Shown here: positions 36,147 through 45,784 of the stretch, in pieces
Layout of the letters: each line of letters begins with the position of its first letter
Position numbering within the stretch: position 1 is the stretch's first letter
Assembly: GCA_039989895.1 (NCBI GenBank)
Contig: JBDXGY010000004.1
Coordinates: forward strand, 209,587 to 273,586
Direction: 5' to 3'
Source: Hyphomicrobiales bacterium
GTDB lineage: Bacteria; Pseudomonadota; Alphaproteobacteria; Rhizobiales; JACESI01
DNA length: 64,000 nt
Made by a program: the position numbers and the translations under genes
Notes under the pieces: model-generated
Database searches by the model: none
The model's input: the letters and a program-made list of their open reading frames with translations, nothing else
Told to the model about the DNA's origin: nothing

Positions 36147-36648
36147 ATATCAACTCAATAAATATCACTATAGTCGCATAATGGTGAATTAAAGAACGTA
36201 TTCCTTTAAACGCCATATCGTAACTTCGCTCAAAAGCATAAGATTTAGACCAAAATCAGATCATGATCCGCAGTCACCTCGATAAAGTAGCATTATTCAT
36301 TTGCTCTGCTATACGTCAATTAGCAAAGCTGTTTTTTATCAAATGTTACCAATTAGAATATGGCAAGAGACATAAAGTAATCCATGAAATGCATGGTTTA
36401 TCCCCGTTTTAAAATTTTGACGCCCTTGCACCCCCCATATCGGCGATCAGTGTGCATTAATATAGAGGTCCTGAGCCAAGGTAATTGACTCGCATAAGGT
36501 AGCTGCTATGTATGCGCCGCACCCCTTCATGAAGACAGTACTAAAAATTAGACTGATCCCAGTAGGAAAAAACAAATAATTCCATTTCCAGCACTATCCG
36601 TTCTTCAATATTCTGGAGGTGCAGCAAATAACATTCCAGGCGGTAATA
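36147..36648. other. 500-base divergent upstream region of tkt
   Basis: Contains no credible gene. It should hold promoters for the leftward DUF4164-zapA unit and rightward tkt. TTGACG at 36417-36422 followed by CCCCCCATAT is the best promoter-like stretch for tkt; its spacing does not fit a standard sigma-70 box well, and the CCCCATAT part is reminiscent of a heat-shock -10 element. No riboswitch was recognised. Confidence 0.35.
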
Positions 36649-38634
36649 ATGACCGACATCAATAAAATTCCACCTATGGCAAACGCAATACGCGCCCTGT
36701 CTATGGATGCTGTTCAAGCTGCTAACTCCGGACACCCAGGCATGCCAATGGGTATGGCCGATGTAGCTACTGTTCTTTTTACTCAATTTCTTAAATTTGA
36801 TCCAAGAGCGCCCAAATGGCCTGACCGCGACCGCTTTGTCTTGTCAGCCGGTCATGGTTCCATGCTGATTTACTCACTCCTCTACCTCACAGGGTATGAG
36901 GATATGACGATTGATGAACTGAAAAATTTCCGTCAAATTGGCGCGAAAACAGCCGGCCATCCTGAATACGGCCATGCCAGCGGCATTGAAACAACCACTG
37001 GCCCACTGGGACAAGGTATTTCAACAGCGGTCGGCATGGCACTTGCCGAACGGATCATGAATGCAAATTATGGCGACGAAATCGTCGATCACATGACATA
37101 TGTCATCGCATCAGATGGCGATCTGATGGAAGGCATTTCACACGAGGCAATTTCCCTTGCCGGTCACTATAAACTCAACAAGCTTATTGTTTTGTTCGAT
37201 GACAATGGCATCTCTATTGATGGTCCAATTAGCCTTGCTGAATCTGGTGATCAACAAAAGCGCTTTGAAGCTGCTGGCTGGGATGTGATCAGCATTGACG
37301 GCCATGATCCGGAAGCCATCATTCGCGCCATCGAACAGGCAAAAAAATCTGACAAGCCTAGCCTAATCGCCTGCAAAACAACCATTGGCTATGGTGCGCC
37401 AACAAAAGCTGGACAATCATCATCGCATGGCGCTCCTTTGGGTGCAGAAGAAATTGCAGGAACCAGAAAAGCATTGGGATGGAAACACCGCCCCTTTGAA
37501 ATACCTGAAGATCTTCTTGATTCATGGCGTATTGCAGGCCTCAGATCCGGTCAATCCCGCGTTGATTGGGAAAAGCGACATAGTGCGCTTGATCTGGAAA
37601 TTCGCTCAGAATTTGATCGCCGCATCTCAGGTGAATTACCGACTAATTTCGCATCAGCAATATCGGATTACAAAAAGCAACTTGCCGCCGACCAGCCAAA
37701 AGTCGCGACCCGTGTCGCCTCTCAAATGGCGTTAGAGGTTATCAACGATATACTACCAGAAACAATTGGTGGCTCTGCTGATCTAACCGGCTCAAATAAC
37801 ACGCTAACAAAAGATATGCAGGACATTACCGCTGAAGCTTATGGTGGACGCTATATGCGCTGGGGCATTCGTGAGCACGGCATGGCAGCCGCCATGAATG
37901 GCATGGCCTTACACGGCGGTCTTATCCCCTATTCCGGTGGGTTCTTAATCTTCTCAGATTATTGCCGTGCCTCGATCCGTCTTGCAGCTCTTATGGGTAT
38001 TCGTGCAATTCATGTGCTAACGCATGATTCCATTGGTCTTGGCGAAGATGGCCCGACCCACCAGCCGGTCGAGCATCTGGCGTCCCTTCGCGCTATGCCC
38101 AATCTTTATATGTACCGCCCGGCAGATGTGACGGAAACTGCTGAATGCTGGCAACTGGCTCTTACAGCAAAGGACGCCCCAAGTGCGATAGCCCTTTCAC
38201 GTCAAGGTTTACCAAGTGTGCGCCCTGAATTTAGCCAAGAAAATCTCTGCGCTCATGGGGCTTATACACTGGCTGGCTCTGAAACAGAATCGCAAGCCGT
38301 AATTTTTGCTTCAGGCTCTGAAGTCGAAATAGCACTTGAAGCCAAAGCTGCACTTGATGAAAAAGGCATTCCCACCCGTGTTGTGTCTGTTCCCTGTTTT
38401 GAACTTTTTGAAGAGCAGGACCAAGACTACAAATCGGCATTAATGGGTAGAGAGACAATTCGCGTTGGCGTGGAAGCTGCCGTTCGAATGGGTTGGGACC
38501 GCTTTATTGGTCACGATGGCACCTTCATCGGCATGTCATCTTTTGGCGCGAGCGCCCCTTATAAAGAAGTTTATGAACATTTTAGCATAACAACAGTTGC
38601 AATTATTTCAGCAATCGAAGAAAAAGCTAAATAA
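36649..38634 (+). CDS. tkt: Transketolase
   Basis: A thiamine-diphosphate enzyme of the pentose phosphate pathway, transferring two-carbon ketol units. The 661-residue protein has the N-terminal [17 protein letters not shown], ThDP motif [13 protein letters not shown] ending in the DDNGISIDG metal ligands, [15 protein letters not shown], and the pyrimidine-domain motif [20 protein letters not shown] 36649 has AGGCGG upstream. It is followed by gap after 23 bases, so both are probably co-transcribed. Confidence 0.96.
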   Translation: MTDINKIPPMANAIRALSMDAVQAANSGHPGMPMGMADVATVLFTQFLKFDPRAPKWPDRDRFVLSAGHGSMLIYSLLYLTGYEDMTIDELKNFRQIGAKTAGHPEYGHASGIETTTGPLGQGISTAVGMALAERIMNANYGDEIVDHMTYVIASDGDLMEGISHEAISLAGHYKLNKLIVLFDDNGISIDGPISLAESGDQQKRFEAAGWDVISIDGHDPEAIIRAIEQAKKSDKPSLIACKTTIGYGAPTKAGQSSSHGAPLGAEEIAGTRKALGWKHRPFEIPEDLLDSWRIAGLRSGQSRVDWEKRHSALDLEIRSEFDRRISGELPTNFASAISDYKKQLAADQPKVATRVASQMALEVINDILPETIGGSADLTGSNNTLTKDMQDITAEAYGGRYMRWGIREHGMAAAMNGMALHGGLIPYSGGFLIFSDYCRASIRLAALMGIRAIHVLTHDSIGLGEDGPTHQPVEHLASLRAMPNLYMYRPADVTETAECWQLALTAKDAPSAIALSRQGLPSVRPEFSQENLCAHGAYTLAGSETESQAVIFASGSEVEIALEAKAALDEKGIPTRVVSVPCFELFEEQDQDYKSALMGRETIRVGVEAAVRMGWDRFIGHDGTFIGMSSFGASAPYKEVYEHFSITTVAIISAIEEKAK

Positions 38635-38657
38635 GTTTTACTAAGTGGAGAAAAAAC

Positions 38658-39659
38658 ATGACAGTTAAAGTTGCAATTAATGGCTTTGGTCGCATTGGAC
38701 GTAATATTTTGCGTGCGGTTGTTGAATCAGGCCGTACAGACATCGAAGTTGTTGCCATCAATGATCTTGGCCCTGTTGAAACAAATGCACACCTTGTGCG
38801 TTACGATTCTGTGCACGGTAAATTTCCTGGTACGGTCACCGTTGACGGAAACACGATCGATGTTGGCCGTGGCCCGATCCGCGTCACATCCATTCGTGAC
38901 CCGCGCGAATTGCCTTGGGGTGATGTTGATATCGCCATGGAATGTACCGGCATTTTTGCGTCAAAAGACAAAGCAGCCATCCATCTTGAAAATGGTTCAA
39001 AAAAAGTTCTGATTTCAGCGCCCGGTGGCAGCGATGTAAAAACAATCGTTTATGGCGTCAACCATGATACATTGAACAGCGATGACAAAATTGTCTCAAA
39101 CGCATCATGCACAACCAACTGCTTGTCTCCTGTCGCTCATGTCATTCAGAATAACTTCGGCATTGAGCGCGGCTATATGACAACAATCCACTCATATACT
39201 GGTGATCAGCCTACACTCGACACGATACACAGCGATCTTTATCGCGCCCGTGCAGCAGCCATGTCGATGATCCCCACATCAACCGGCGCAGCAAAAGCTG
39301 TTGGTCTTGTTCTTCCTGCCCTTGCTGGCAAGCTCGATGGCTCCTCCATCCGCGTCCCAACACCGAATGTTTCCGTGGTTGATCTGAAATTCATTCCATC
39401 GAAAAACGTGACCGCTGATGACATCAATAACGCGATCATCAAAGCCGCCGACAATGAACTGAATGGCATTTTAGGTTACACTGATGAGCCGCTCGTCAGC
39501 CAAGACTTCAATCATGACCCACGTTCATCAATCTTAGCGCTGGATCAAACAAAAGTGCTAGACGGCAATTTTGTGCGTATCTTGACTTGGTATGACAACG
39601 AATGGGGCTTCTCCAACCGCATGTCTGACACGGCAATTGCCATGGCTAAAAACGTATAA
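38658..39659 (+). CDS. gap: Type I glyceraldehyde-3-phosphate dehydrogenase
   Basis: NAD-dependent oxidation and phosphorylation of glyceraldehyde 3-phosphate. INGFGRIGRNILR binds NAD, the catalytic cysteine lies in SNASCTTNCLSPV, and the C-terminal WYDNEWGFSNRM is present. Length is 333 residues. It follows tkt closely and ends in a strong terminator, separating tkt-gap from pgk. Confidence 0.96.
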   Translation: MTVKVAINGFGRIGRNILRAVVESGRTDIEVVAINDLGPVETNAHLVRYDSVHGKFPGTVTVDGNTIDVGRGPIRVTSIRDPRELPWGDVDIAMECTGIFASKDKAAIHLENGSKKVLISAPGGSDVKTIVYGVNHDTLNSDDKIVSNASCTTNCLSPVAHVIQNNFGIERGYMTTIHSYTGDQPTLDTIHSDLYRARAAAMSMIPTSTGAAKAVGLVLPALAGKLDGSSIRVPTPNVSVVDLKFIPSKNVTADDINNAIIKAADNELNGILGYTDEPLVSQDFNHDPRSSILALDQTKVLDGNFVRILTWYDNEWGFSNRMSDTAIAMAKNV

Positions 39660-39686
39660 GCTAATTTGGAAAGTAACCATAAACAA

Positions 39687-39714
39687 AAGATCGCCAGCAG
39701 TGGCGGTCTTTTTA
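39687..39714 (+). terminator. Rho-independent terminator after gap
   Basis: The 8-bp arms GATCGCCA (39689-39696) and TGGCGGTC (39701-39708, one wobble) enclose a GCAG loop, followed by five T. It lies 30 bases after the gap stop and ends the tkt-gap unit. Confidence 0.88.
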
Positions 39715-39758
39715 TGGTATAAGCGTCATCGGTGGGATCATTCGTTGGGAGAATGACT

Positions 39759-39920
39759 ATGCGAGACGGTATAGAAACTCTGTTTTTTGTATTTTTTATC
39801 TTATTTGGGCCACTTTTTGTTTTTGATTTAACTCTGAATCAAGGTAAAATGTGGCAACTAGTAGTAGATAAAACATTCATTGATGAAGCTTTTCACAACT
39901 TAGTGCGGCTTGTTTACTAG
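39759..39920 (+). CDS. Possible 53-residue small membrane protein
   Basis: A short open frame between the gap terminator and pgk. ATG 39759 is preceded by GGGAGA at a good distance. The protein starts MRDGIET, has one strongly hydrophobic helix ([17 protein letters not shown], about residues 8-24) and a soluble tail ending in VRLVY. Its stop is 22 bases before pgk. No family is recognised; an upstream GTG at 39732 is a weaker start. It may be a real small protein or a leader for pgk. Confidence 0.45.
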   Translation: MRDGIETLFFVFFILFGPLFVFDLTLNQGKMWQLVVDKTFIDEAFHNLVRLVY

Positions 39921-39942
39921 ATTAATAAATTCAGGACTCTCA

Positions 39943-41136
39943 ATGACGACCTTTAAGACTCTTGACGACATCAATGTCGTCAACAAACGTTGCCTTGTTC
40001 GCGTGGATATCAATGTGCCCATGGCAGATGGCAAGGTGACAGACAAAACCCGCATCGAGCGCGTTAAACCAACGATTGACTATATTTCTAAGAATGGTGG
40101 CAAAGTTATTTTGCTTGCCCATTTTGGTCGCCCTAAAGGTACAATTGTTACTGAAATGACCCTTGAACCGGTGGCACATGCATGTGCCCAGGTATTTGGC
40201 AAAACCGTCGCCTTCGCGTCAAACTGCGCCGGTGATTGCGCGGTTGACGCCATTTCAAAGATGGCAGACGGCGATATCCTCCTTCTAGAAAACACCCGTT
40301 TCCATGAAGGTGAAGAAAAAAACAACCCCGCATTTGCTAAAGAACTCGCAAATCTAGGCGATATTTTCGTGGCTGATGCCTTTTCCGCATCCCATCGTGC
40401 CCATGCATCCACAGTTGGAATTGCCGATCATTTGCCAACGGTCGCCGGTCGCACCATGCAGGCAGAGGTAGAGGCGCTTGAAGCAGCGCTTGCCAATCCA
40501 CAACGCCCGGTGGTCGCCCTTGTTGGAGGTGCAAAAGTGTCCTCCAAAATCGACCTACTCGAAAACCTTGTATCGCGTGTTGATAGCCTCATCATTGGTG
40601 GCGGCATGGCAAACACATTTCTTGCAGCGCAAGGCATCGACGTCAGCAAATCACTTTGCGAACACGATCTAGCCCCCACTGCCCTGAAAATATTAGCAGC
40701 TGCCGACAAGGCAAACTGCCAAATTATTCTACCCGACGATGTGGTGGTTGCTAAAGAATTCGCGGCCAATGCTGCGAATGAGACCGTTGATGCACAAAAT
40801 GTTCCCGCTGACACAATGATTCTGGATGCTGGCCCCAAAGCTGTGAAGCGCGTGAATGAAGTGATTGACAGCGCTAAAACGCTTGTCTGGAATGGCCCTC
40901 TTGGCGCCTTTGAGATGACACCATTTGACACGGCAACAGTAGCAGCAGCAAAACATGCCGCAAAACGCACAAAATCAGGTGACATCATGTCGGTTGCAGG
41001 CGGTGGTGATACAGTTGCAGCGCTTAATCACGCAGGCGTCGCACAAGATTTTTCTTATGTATCCACCGCAGGTGGTGCCTTCCTTGAATGGCTAGAAGGC
41101 AAAGCTTTGCCAGGCGTCGAGATTCTCCGCAATTAG
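39943..41136 (+). CDS. pgk: Phosphoglycerate kinase
   Basis: Transfers phosphate between 1,3-bisphosphoglycerate and ADP. The 397-residue protein has the N-terminal [42 protein letters not shown], the nucleotide-domain [15 protein letters not shown] and the C-terminal [15 protein letters not shown] 39943 with AGGA upstream is chosen over a longer frame from 39910. Confidence 0.96.
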   Translation: MTTFKTLDDINVVNKRCLVRVDINVPMADGKVTDKTRIERVKPTIDYISKNGGKVILLAHFGRPKGTIVTEMTLEPVAHACAQVFGKTVAFASNCAGDCAVDAISKMADGDILLLENTRFHEGEEKNNPAFAKELANLGDIFVADAFSASHRAHASTVGIADHLPTVAGRTMQAEVEALEAALANPQRPVVALVGGAKVSSKIDLLENLVSRVDSLIIGGGMANTFLAAQGIDVSKSLCEHDLAPTALKILAAADKANCQIILPDDVVVAKEFAANAANETVDAQNVPADTMILDAGPKAVKRVNEVIDSAKTLVWNGPLGAFEMTPFDTATVAAAKHAAKRTKSGDIMSVAGGGDTVAALNHAGVAQDFSYVSTAGGAFLEWLEGKALPGVEILRN

Positions 41137-41279
41137 ATCTCCCAGCTAAATAATTACAGGCATGATTTGATAGGAATGGCACAACTGGCGTAGCCATGAA
41201 AAAAATCATTTTATTCAGGACTAAAATAAAATAAGCTGATACCAAGTAATAAAAAGCCAATAAGTTATGAGGAAATTAG

Positions 41280-42347
41280 ATGAGCAAGATAAAACCCGGT
41301 GTGGTAACAGGCGAAGAATATGTGGCACTTGTAGAGGCCTGTAAAAGTGGTGGTTATGCATTGCCTGGCGTTAATATTTCCGACGTCAACACATTGAATG
41401 CAGCTTTAGAAGCCGCAGCTCAAACCAAATCAGACATAATCGTTCAAATGTCGAATGGCGGCGCTGGTTTCTTTGGTGGCCCATCCATCGGAACCATGGA
41501 AATGAAAGTAAAAGGCGCCGTTTCTGCCGCCCGTCACGTTCATATGATGGCCGAAGATTACGGCGTGGCAGTTGTGCTCCACACAGACCATGCCAACCGC
41601 AAACTACTGCCATGGGTTGATGGCATGATGGACTATAATGAAATTGCCAAGAAGGAAACCGGCAAGCCACTATATTCATCTCATATGATTGATCTGTCAG
41701 AAGAGCCATTGGAAGATAACATCGGCACATGCGCTGAATATCTCAAGCGCATGGCGCCTTGTGACATCAGCCTCGAAATCGAACTTGGTGTAACCGGCGG
41801 CGAAGAAGACGGCGTTGGTGCTGATCTAGAAGAAGGCGCTGATAATGCTCACCTTTACACACAGCCCGAAGACGTTCTCCAAGCTTATGATGCCTTAAAA
41901 GACATCGGACATTTCTCAGTCGCAGCCTCTTTTGGTAATGTGCACGGGGTCTATAAACCCGGCAATGTGAAACTGCGTCCCGAAATTTTGGTCAACTCGC
42001 AGAATATGGTCGCAAAAGAACGCAACACAGACTCAAGACCTCTACATCTGGTTTTCCATGGCGGCTCAGGTTCTGAGAAAGCGCAAATCGCAGAAGCGCT
42101 CACTTATGGTGTGTTCAAAATGAACATCGATACAGATACACAATTTGCCTGCGCAAAAGGTATCGGCGATTATGTAGATGCACATCCAACCGCCTTCAAA
42201 CATCAAATTAGCCCGGAAACCGGCGCACCACAGAAGAAATTCTATGACCCGCGCAAATGGAACCGTGACATTCAAAAAAGCATGGTCACTCGCCTAGAGG
42301 AAGCTTTCCATGACCTGCAAAGCCATGGTAGATCAATCTGCAATTGA
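41280..42347 (+). CDS. fba: Class II fructose-bisphosphate aldolase
   Basis: A zinc-dependent aldolase of the long class IIA type (355 residues), cleaving fructose 1,6-bisphosphate. Metal and active-site motifs: VVLHTDHANRKLLPWVDGMM, LEIELGVTGGEEDGV, the zinc His in GNVHGVYKPGNVKL and LVFHGGSGS, then KMNIDTDTQFA. It lies 143 bases after pgk; whether both share a transcript is unclear. Many Rhizobiales carry class I aldolase at this place, so the class II form is noteworthy. Confidence 0.95.
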   Translation: MSKIKPGVVTGEEYVALVEACKSGGYALPGVNISDVNTLNAALEAAAQTKSDIIVQMSNGGAGFFGGPSIGTMEMKVKGAVSAARHVHMMAEDYGVAVVLHTDHANRKLLPWVDGMMDYNEIAKKETGKPLYSSHMIDLSEEPLEDNIGTCAEYLKRMAPCDISLEIELGVTGGEEDGVGADLEEGADNAHLYTQPEDVLQAYDALKDIGHFSVAASFGNVHGVYKPGNVKLRPEILVNSQNMVAKERNTDSRPLHLVFHGGSGSEKAQIAEALTYGVFKMNIDTDTQFACAKGIGDYVDAHPTAFKHQISPETGAPQKKFYDPRKWNRDIQKSMVTRLEEAFHDLQSHGRSICN

Positions 42348-42362
42348 GTGCGATTAAGAGCT

Positions 42363-42390
42363 TATCCCTGATAACTAAATCTCAGGGATA
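42363..42390 (+). promoter_or_regulatory. Hairpin between fba and the ThiE-like gene
   Basis: The perfect 9-bp arms TATCCCTGA (42363-42371) and TCAGGGATA (42382-42390) enclose a 10-base loop. It lacks a T-run, so it is a weak terminator candidate. It sits 27 bases before the unusual TTG start of the next gene and may affect its translation or mRNA stability. Confidence 0.45.
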
Positions 42391-42417
42391 GGCCCGCAAG
42401 ACAAAAGCAGAGAACGT

Positions 42418-43089
42418 TTGGCAAAATCATCCCCAGAACCAGAAATATACCGCACGCGGGTGTTTTTAATCACACCTGCGGATTATGAACCTGTCTCATT
42501 TGCCCCCCTTCTCGACACGGTGCTCAGTGCAGGGGATGTGGCATCACTTCTCATTTTACCACCAACCAGCGGCAACTATCAGCTAGCTGCAGAACACCTA
42601 GTCCCCATTGCACAAAAACACGATGTGGCAGTGCTTTTGCACAATGACAGCCAACTGATGGGGCGAACCAATGCAGATGGTCTACATCTAGATGGCTCGC
42701 TTGATGAGATCGTTGCAACAGTCAAAGCACATGCAGGCCGCAACATCATGGGCGTTGCCAATATCAAAAATCGTCATGAGGCGATGGTTCTTGGTGAAGG
42801 CCCCGTTGATTATCTCTTCTTCGGCCGTCTTGATGGTGACAACGGTCCTGACATTTTTCCCAAAGCATTCAAACTAGCTGAATGGTGGGCTGCGGTCATG
42901 TCTGTGCCGGCTGTTGTGATGGGCGGTAACGCACTTGATAGCGTTACACAAGCGGGCAATGCCGGCATTGATTTTCTTGCTTTGCGCGATATCATATGGA
43001 AGTCTTCTACCCCTTCAAAAACCCTAAGTGAAGTGGATAAACTGCTTGATCAGGCCTTTGAAAACCGTAAATCACAATATGGTAGCTAA
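42418..43089 (+). CDS. ThiE-like thiamine-phosphate-synthase family protein
   Basis: A 223-residue TIM-barrel protein related to ThiE, which joins HMP-PP and thiazole phosphate. Conserved relics are LLHNDSQL (ND of the ThiE active site), ADGLHLDG (for ADGVHLG) and GVANIKNRHEA. The ThiE GPIFPTxTK loop is absent and reads LFFGRLDGDNGPDIF, so true ThiE activity is doubtful. The best start is TTG 42418 with only weak AGAGAA upstream. It is placed after fba, as in other Rhizobiales, and overlaps the next gene by 11 bases. Confidence 0.75.
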   Translation: MAKSSPEPEIYRTRVFLITPADYEPVSFAPLLDTVLSAGDVASLLILPPTSGNYQLAAEHLVPIAQKHDVAVLLHNDSQLMGRTNADGLHLDGSLDEIVATVKAHAGRNIMGVANIKNRHEAMVLGEGPVDYLFFGRLDGDNGPDIFPKAFKLAEWWAAVMSVPAVVMGGNALDSVTQAGNAGIDFLALRDIIWKSSTPSKTLSEVDKLLDQAFENRKSQYGS

Positions 43090-44110
43090 CTCTGTCAAAA
43101 AAATAATTTTCATGGTTTTGGCTTGTTCAACGCTCGCATTCAATGCAGCCGTCGCACAAGATGCCGCAACCAGTGCTGATAAAAAACCAATCGTCACGCC
43201 AACAATTGAGCCAGCAACTGACACTGAAAAAAAACGCCTCGAAGAAACACGCAAGGCCATATCAAAAGCAGATGAGAACGCAGATATCGCTTATGGCTTT
43301 TACCAACGTGGGCTTTATCTATCAGCTCTAGACGCCGCAATCGATCTGGCGGAAAAAAATGACGCTGCAGCGCAAACGCTTCTAGGCGAACTTTATCGCG
43401 GCGGCCTTGGCGTGAGTCAAAATCTGGAAACCGCTTTATCATGGTATACTTTGGGCGCTGAGAACGGCAATCGCGAAGCGGCCTTCCAATTAGGCTTTAT
43501 GTATCTCGACGGCATTGGCACGGAAAAAGACAGCGCCAAAGCCGCCAAATATTTCATGATTGCCGCAGACAAGGGCCACGTTCTAGGTCTTTATAATGTT
43601 GGTTTAATGCATCTTTCAGGTGATACGCTTGAAAGGAATTTTGACAAAGCAGCCCCCCTCTTATTGCAAGCAGCAAAAGAGGGTAATCACGATGCTCAAT
43701 TCGCCATTGCCGAGCTATACCGCCAAGGTAAAGGCGTTTCGAAAGATGAAATTCTGGCCACACTCTATTACGGAAAAGCTGCGCGTGGTGGCCATGACAC
43801 GGCTCAGCTTGAATATGCAAGCCGCCTTCTCACAGGTAACGGCATCGGTAAAAATGAAGATGATGCCGCTTTATGGTATGTAGGCACGGCGCATAGGGGT
43901 AATGCTATTGCCCAAAATCGGCTTGCACATCTGTATCGTGAAGGAAAAGGTGTGCCCCGCGATCCGGTTAATGCAGCAAGCTGGCATTTAATTTCTAAAA
44001 AACAAGGTTTCGAGGACGCTAAACTCGATAGTTTTGTGCAAGAATTGGACGCAGAAGCGCTTGAAATGGCTAAACGTAAAGCGCGTGATTGGAAGCCTTC
44101 ACTGAATTAA
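43079..44110 (+). CDS. Exported Sel1-repeat protein
   Basis: A 343-residue protein with a signal peptide (KKIIFMVLACSTLAFNAAVAQ, cleavage after VAQ or AVA) and about six Sel1-like repeats of the form LGELYRGGLGVSQNLETALSWY from about residue 90 to 320. Sel1 repeats form TPR-like solenoids for protein contact. It is probably periplasmic. The ATG at 43079 lies inside the end of the ThiE-like gene, indicating translational coupling. Partner and function are unknown. Confidence 0.85.
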   Translation: MVANSVKKIIFMVLACSTLAFNAAVAQDAATSADKKPIVTPTIEPATDTEKKRLEETRKAISKADENADIAYGFYQRGLYLSALDAAIDLAEKNDAAAQTLLGELYRGGLGVSQNLETALSWYTLGAENGNREAAFQLGFMYLDGIGTEKDSAKAAKYFMIAADKGHVLGLYNVGLMHLSGDTLERNFDKAAPLLLQAAKEGNHDAQFAIAELYRQGKGVSKDEILATLYYGKAARGGHDTAQLEYASRLLTGNGIGKNEDDAALWYVGTAHRGNAIAQNRLAHLYREGKGVPRDPVNAASWHLISKKQGFEDAKLDSFVQELDAEALEMAKRKARDWKPSLN

Positions 44111-44200
44111 TATCGCTGCCCCTCAAAACGTCTATGGGCTTGCATAAAAGTGCCAATAATGGTTCAAGCGCAAAAGCGCTTATTCTTCAGGTATAAAATC

Positions 44201-44764
44201 ATGAAAATCAACGGCAACGAAATTCGCCCCGGCAATGTTATTCAACATCAAGACACCATCTGGGTTGCAGTGAAAACACAACACGTAAAACCCGGCAAGG
44301 GTGGCGCATTTGCACAAATCGAGATGAAAAATCTGATCGATGGCCGCAAGCTAAATGAACGCTTCCGCGCAACCGAAACCGTTGAGCGTATCCGCCTTGA
44401 ACAAAACGATTACCAGTTTTTATATGAACAAGGCGATGCGCTGGTTTTTATGGACACAACAAGTTATGAACAGCTTGAATTGCAAAAAGAATTCATTGGC
44501 GAACGCGCAGCCTTCCTGCAAGACGGCATGGAAGTAACGGTCGAAAGCCATGAGGGCCGCCCTATCGGCATTCAATTACCTGATCAAGTAACGCTGGAAA
44601 TAACAGACACTGAACCTCATATCAAAGGCCAAACTGTTTCTTCATCTTATAAGCCTGCCCTGCTTGAAAACGGCGTGCGCACAAATGTGCCGCCTTTTGT
44701 CGGGGTCGGTGACAAAATTATCGTCGATACCAATGAAATTACTTATGTGAAGCGTGCCGAATAA
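44201..44764 (+). CDS. efp: Translation elongation factor P
   Basis: Relieves ribosome stalling at polyproline stretches. The 187-residue protein has the three OB/KOW domains. The tip of domain I is [12 protein letters not shown] with the modifiable lysine at residue 33. The C-terminal signature is [22 protein letters not shown] 44201 is the family start; the frame upstream lacks a ribosome site. Confidence 0.96.
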   Translation: MKINGNEIRPGNVIQHQDTIWVAVKTQHVKPGKGGAFAQIEMKNLIDGRKLNERFRATETVERIRLEQNDYQFLYEQGDALVFMDTTSYEQLELQKEFIGERAAFLQDGMEVTVESHEGRPIGIQLPDQVTLEITDTEPHIKGQTVSSSYKPALLENGVRTNVPPFVGVGDKIIVDTNEITYVKRAE

Positions 44765-44809
44765 GATATTAGTTCCGCAGTTCCGCTTTTTCACGAAAGG
44801 CTACTCCTT

Positions 44810-45610
44810 ATGGCGCAACTCTCCGCGCTCTTGAATGTCATGGTTCAGGCCTCTTTGAAGGCCGGTCGCAAGTTAAAACGTGACTTCGGCGAAGTTGAAA
44901 ACCTGCAGGTCTCCGTCAAAGGACCAGCCGATTTTGTTTCGTCTGCCGACAAAGAAGCAGAAAAAACACTGCACGAAGAACTTAAAAAAGCACGCCCAAA
45001 ATGGGGTTTTCTGTTTGAAGAAGGTGGCGAGATTGAAGGCTATGACAAACAGCACCGCTGGATCATAGACCCTCTAGATGGCACAACAAATTTTTTACAT
45101 GGCATCCCAAACTTTGCCATCTCCATTGCCGCTGAAAGTCAGGGTATCCTTCAAGCAGCTGTTGTTTATAACCCTATAACAGAAGAACTTTTTACAGCCG
45201 AACGCGGCCAAGGTGCTTATCTCAATGACCGCCGCTTACGCGTTGCAGGCCGCCGCAATCTTTCAAGCTGTGTGATCGCAACCGGCATTCCACATATTGG
45301 TCGTCCTGAACATGGTAAGTTTTTACTCGAATTAGCGCATCTCATGGGAGAAACTGCTGGCATACGCAGCATGGGTGCTGCCTCTCTTGATCTTGCCTAT
45401 ATCGCCGCTGGCCGCTTCGATGCATTTTGTCAGCGCGGACTAGGCCAGTGGGATATGGCAGCCGGCATGTTGCTCATCGCAGAAGCAGGAGGATATGTCA
45501 GTGATGTGGATGGCGGCAATAAAATCTTCGAAACAGGTAGCATTCTAGCCGGTAATGAGAGTATTCAAAAGAAACTGATAAGTGCTTTGAAAAAAGCAAA
45601 AACAAAATAA
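44810..45610 (+). CDS. suhB: Inositol monophosphatase family protein (SuhB-like)
   Basis: A Mg/Li-sensitive phosphatase of 266 residues. Motif 1 is IDPLDGTTNFLHGIPNFA and motif 2 WDMAAGMLLIAEAGG; EEGG (LFEEGGEIEG) supplies another metal ligand. SuhB in other bacteria also acts in rRNA antitermination. It lies 45 bases after efp with AAGG upstream, probably the same transcript. Confidence 0.92.
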   Translation: MAQLSALLNVMVQASLKAGRKLKRDFGEVENLQVSVKGPADFVSSADKEAEKTLHEELKKARPKWGFLFEEGGEIEGYDKQHRWIIDPLDGTTNFLHGIPNFAISIAAESQGILQAAVVYNPITEELFTAERGQGAYLNDRRLRVAGRRNLSSCVIATGIPHIGRPEHGKFLLELAHLMGETAGIRSMGAASLDLAYIAAGRFDAFCQRGLGQWDMAAGMLLIAEAGGYVSDVDGGNKIFETGSILAGNESIQKKLISALKKAKTK

Positions 45611-45710
45611 TTATGTTTCAAAATCGGTAAAAATCACTCCATCGCCATTATCTAACCAAAAACTCGCGTTTCTTACATGTTAAAATCGCGAAGAAATAGT
45701 GACAACTGCC

Positions 45711-45733
45711 CCTCAAATATGCGGTACTTGAGG
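45711..45733. promoter_or_regulatory. Inverted repeat upstream of the MotA/TolQ-like gene
   Basis: CCTCAA (45711-45716) and TTGAGG (45728-45733) form an interrupted palindrome about 50 bases before the start of the MotA/TolQ-like gene. It could be an operator; no binding family is assigned. Confidence 0.3.
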
Positions 45734-45784
45734 TAATGTAAGTAGCACCTTAGCGAAAACGCCGGCAGGGGAGAGCCAAAGACG

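Noticed and set aside
28371-36257. The 14-mer ATTTAGACCAAAAT occurs at 28371 and 36243
   Set aside because: Several shared 14-mers are expected by chance in 64 kb, and the flanks do not align.
36417-36443. Heat-shock-like promoter before tkt (TTGACG ... CCCCCCATAT)
   Set aside because: The distance between the two elements does not fit sigma-32 or sigma-70 consensus well enough to call it as a promoter feature.
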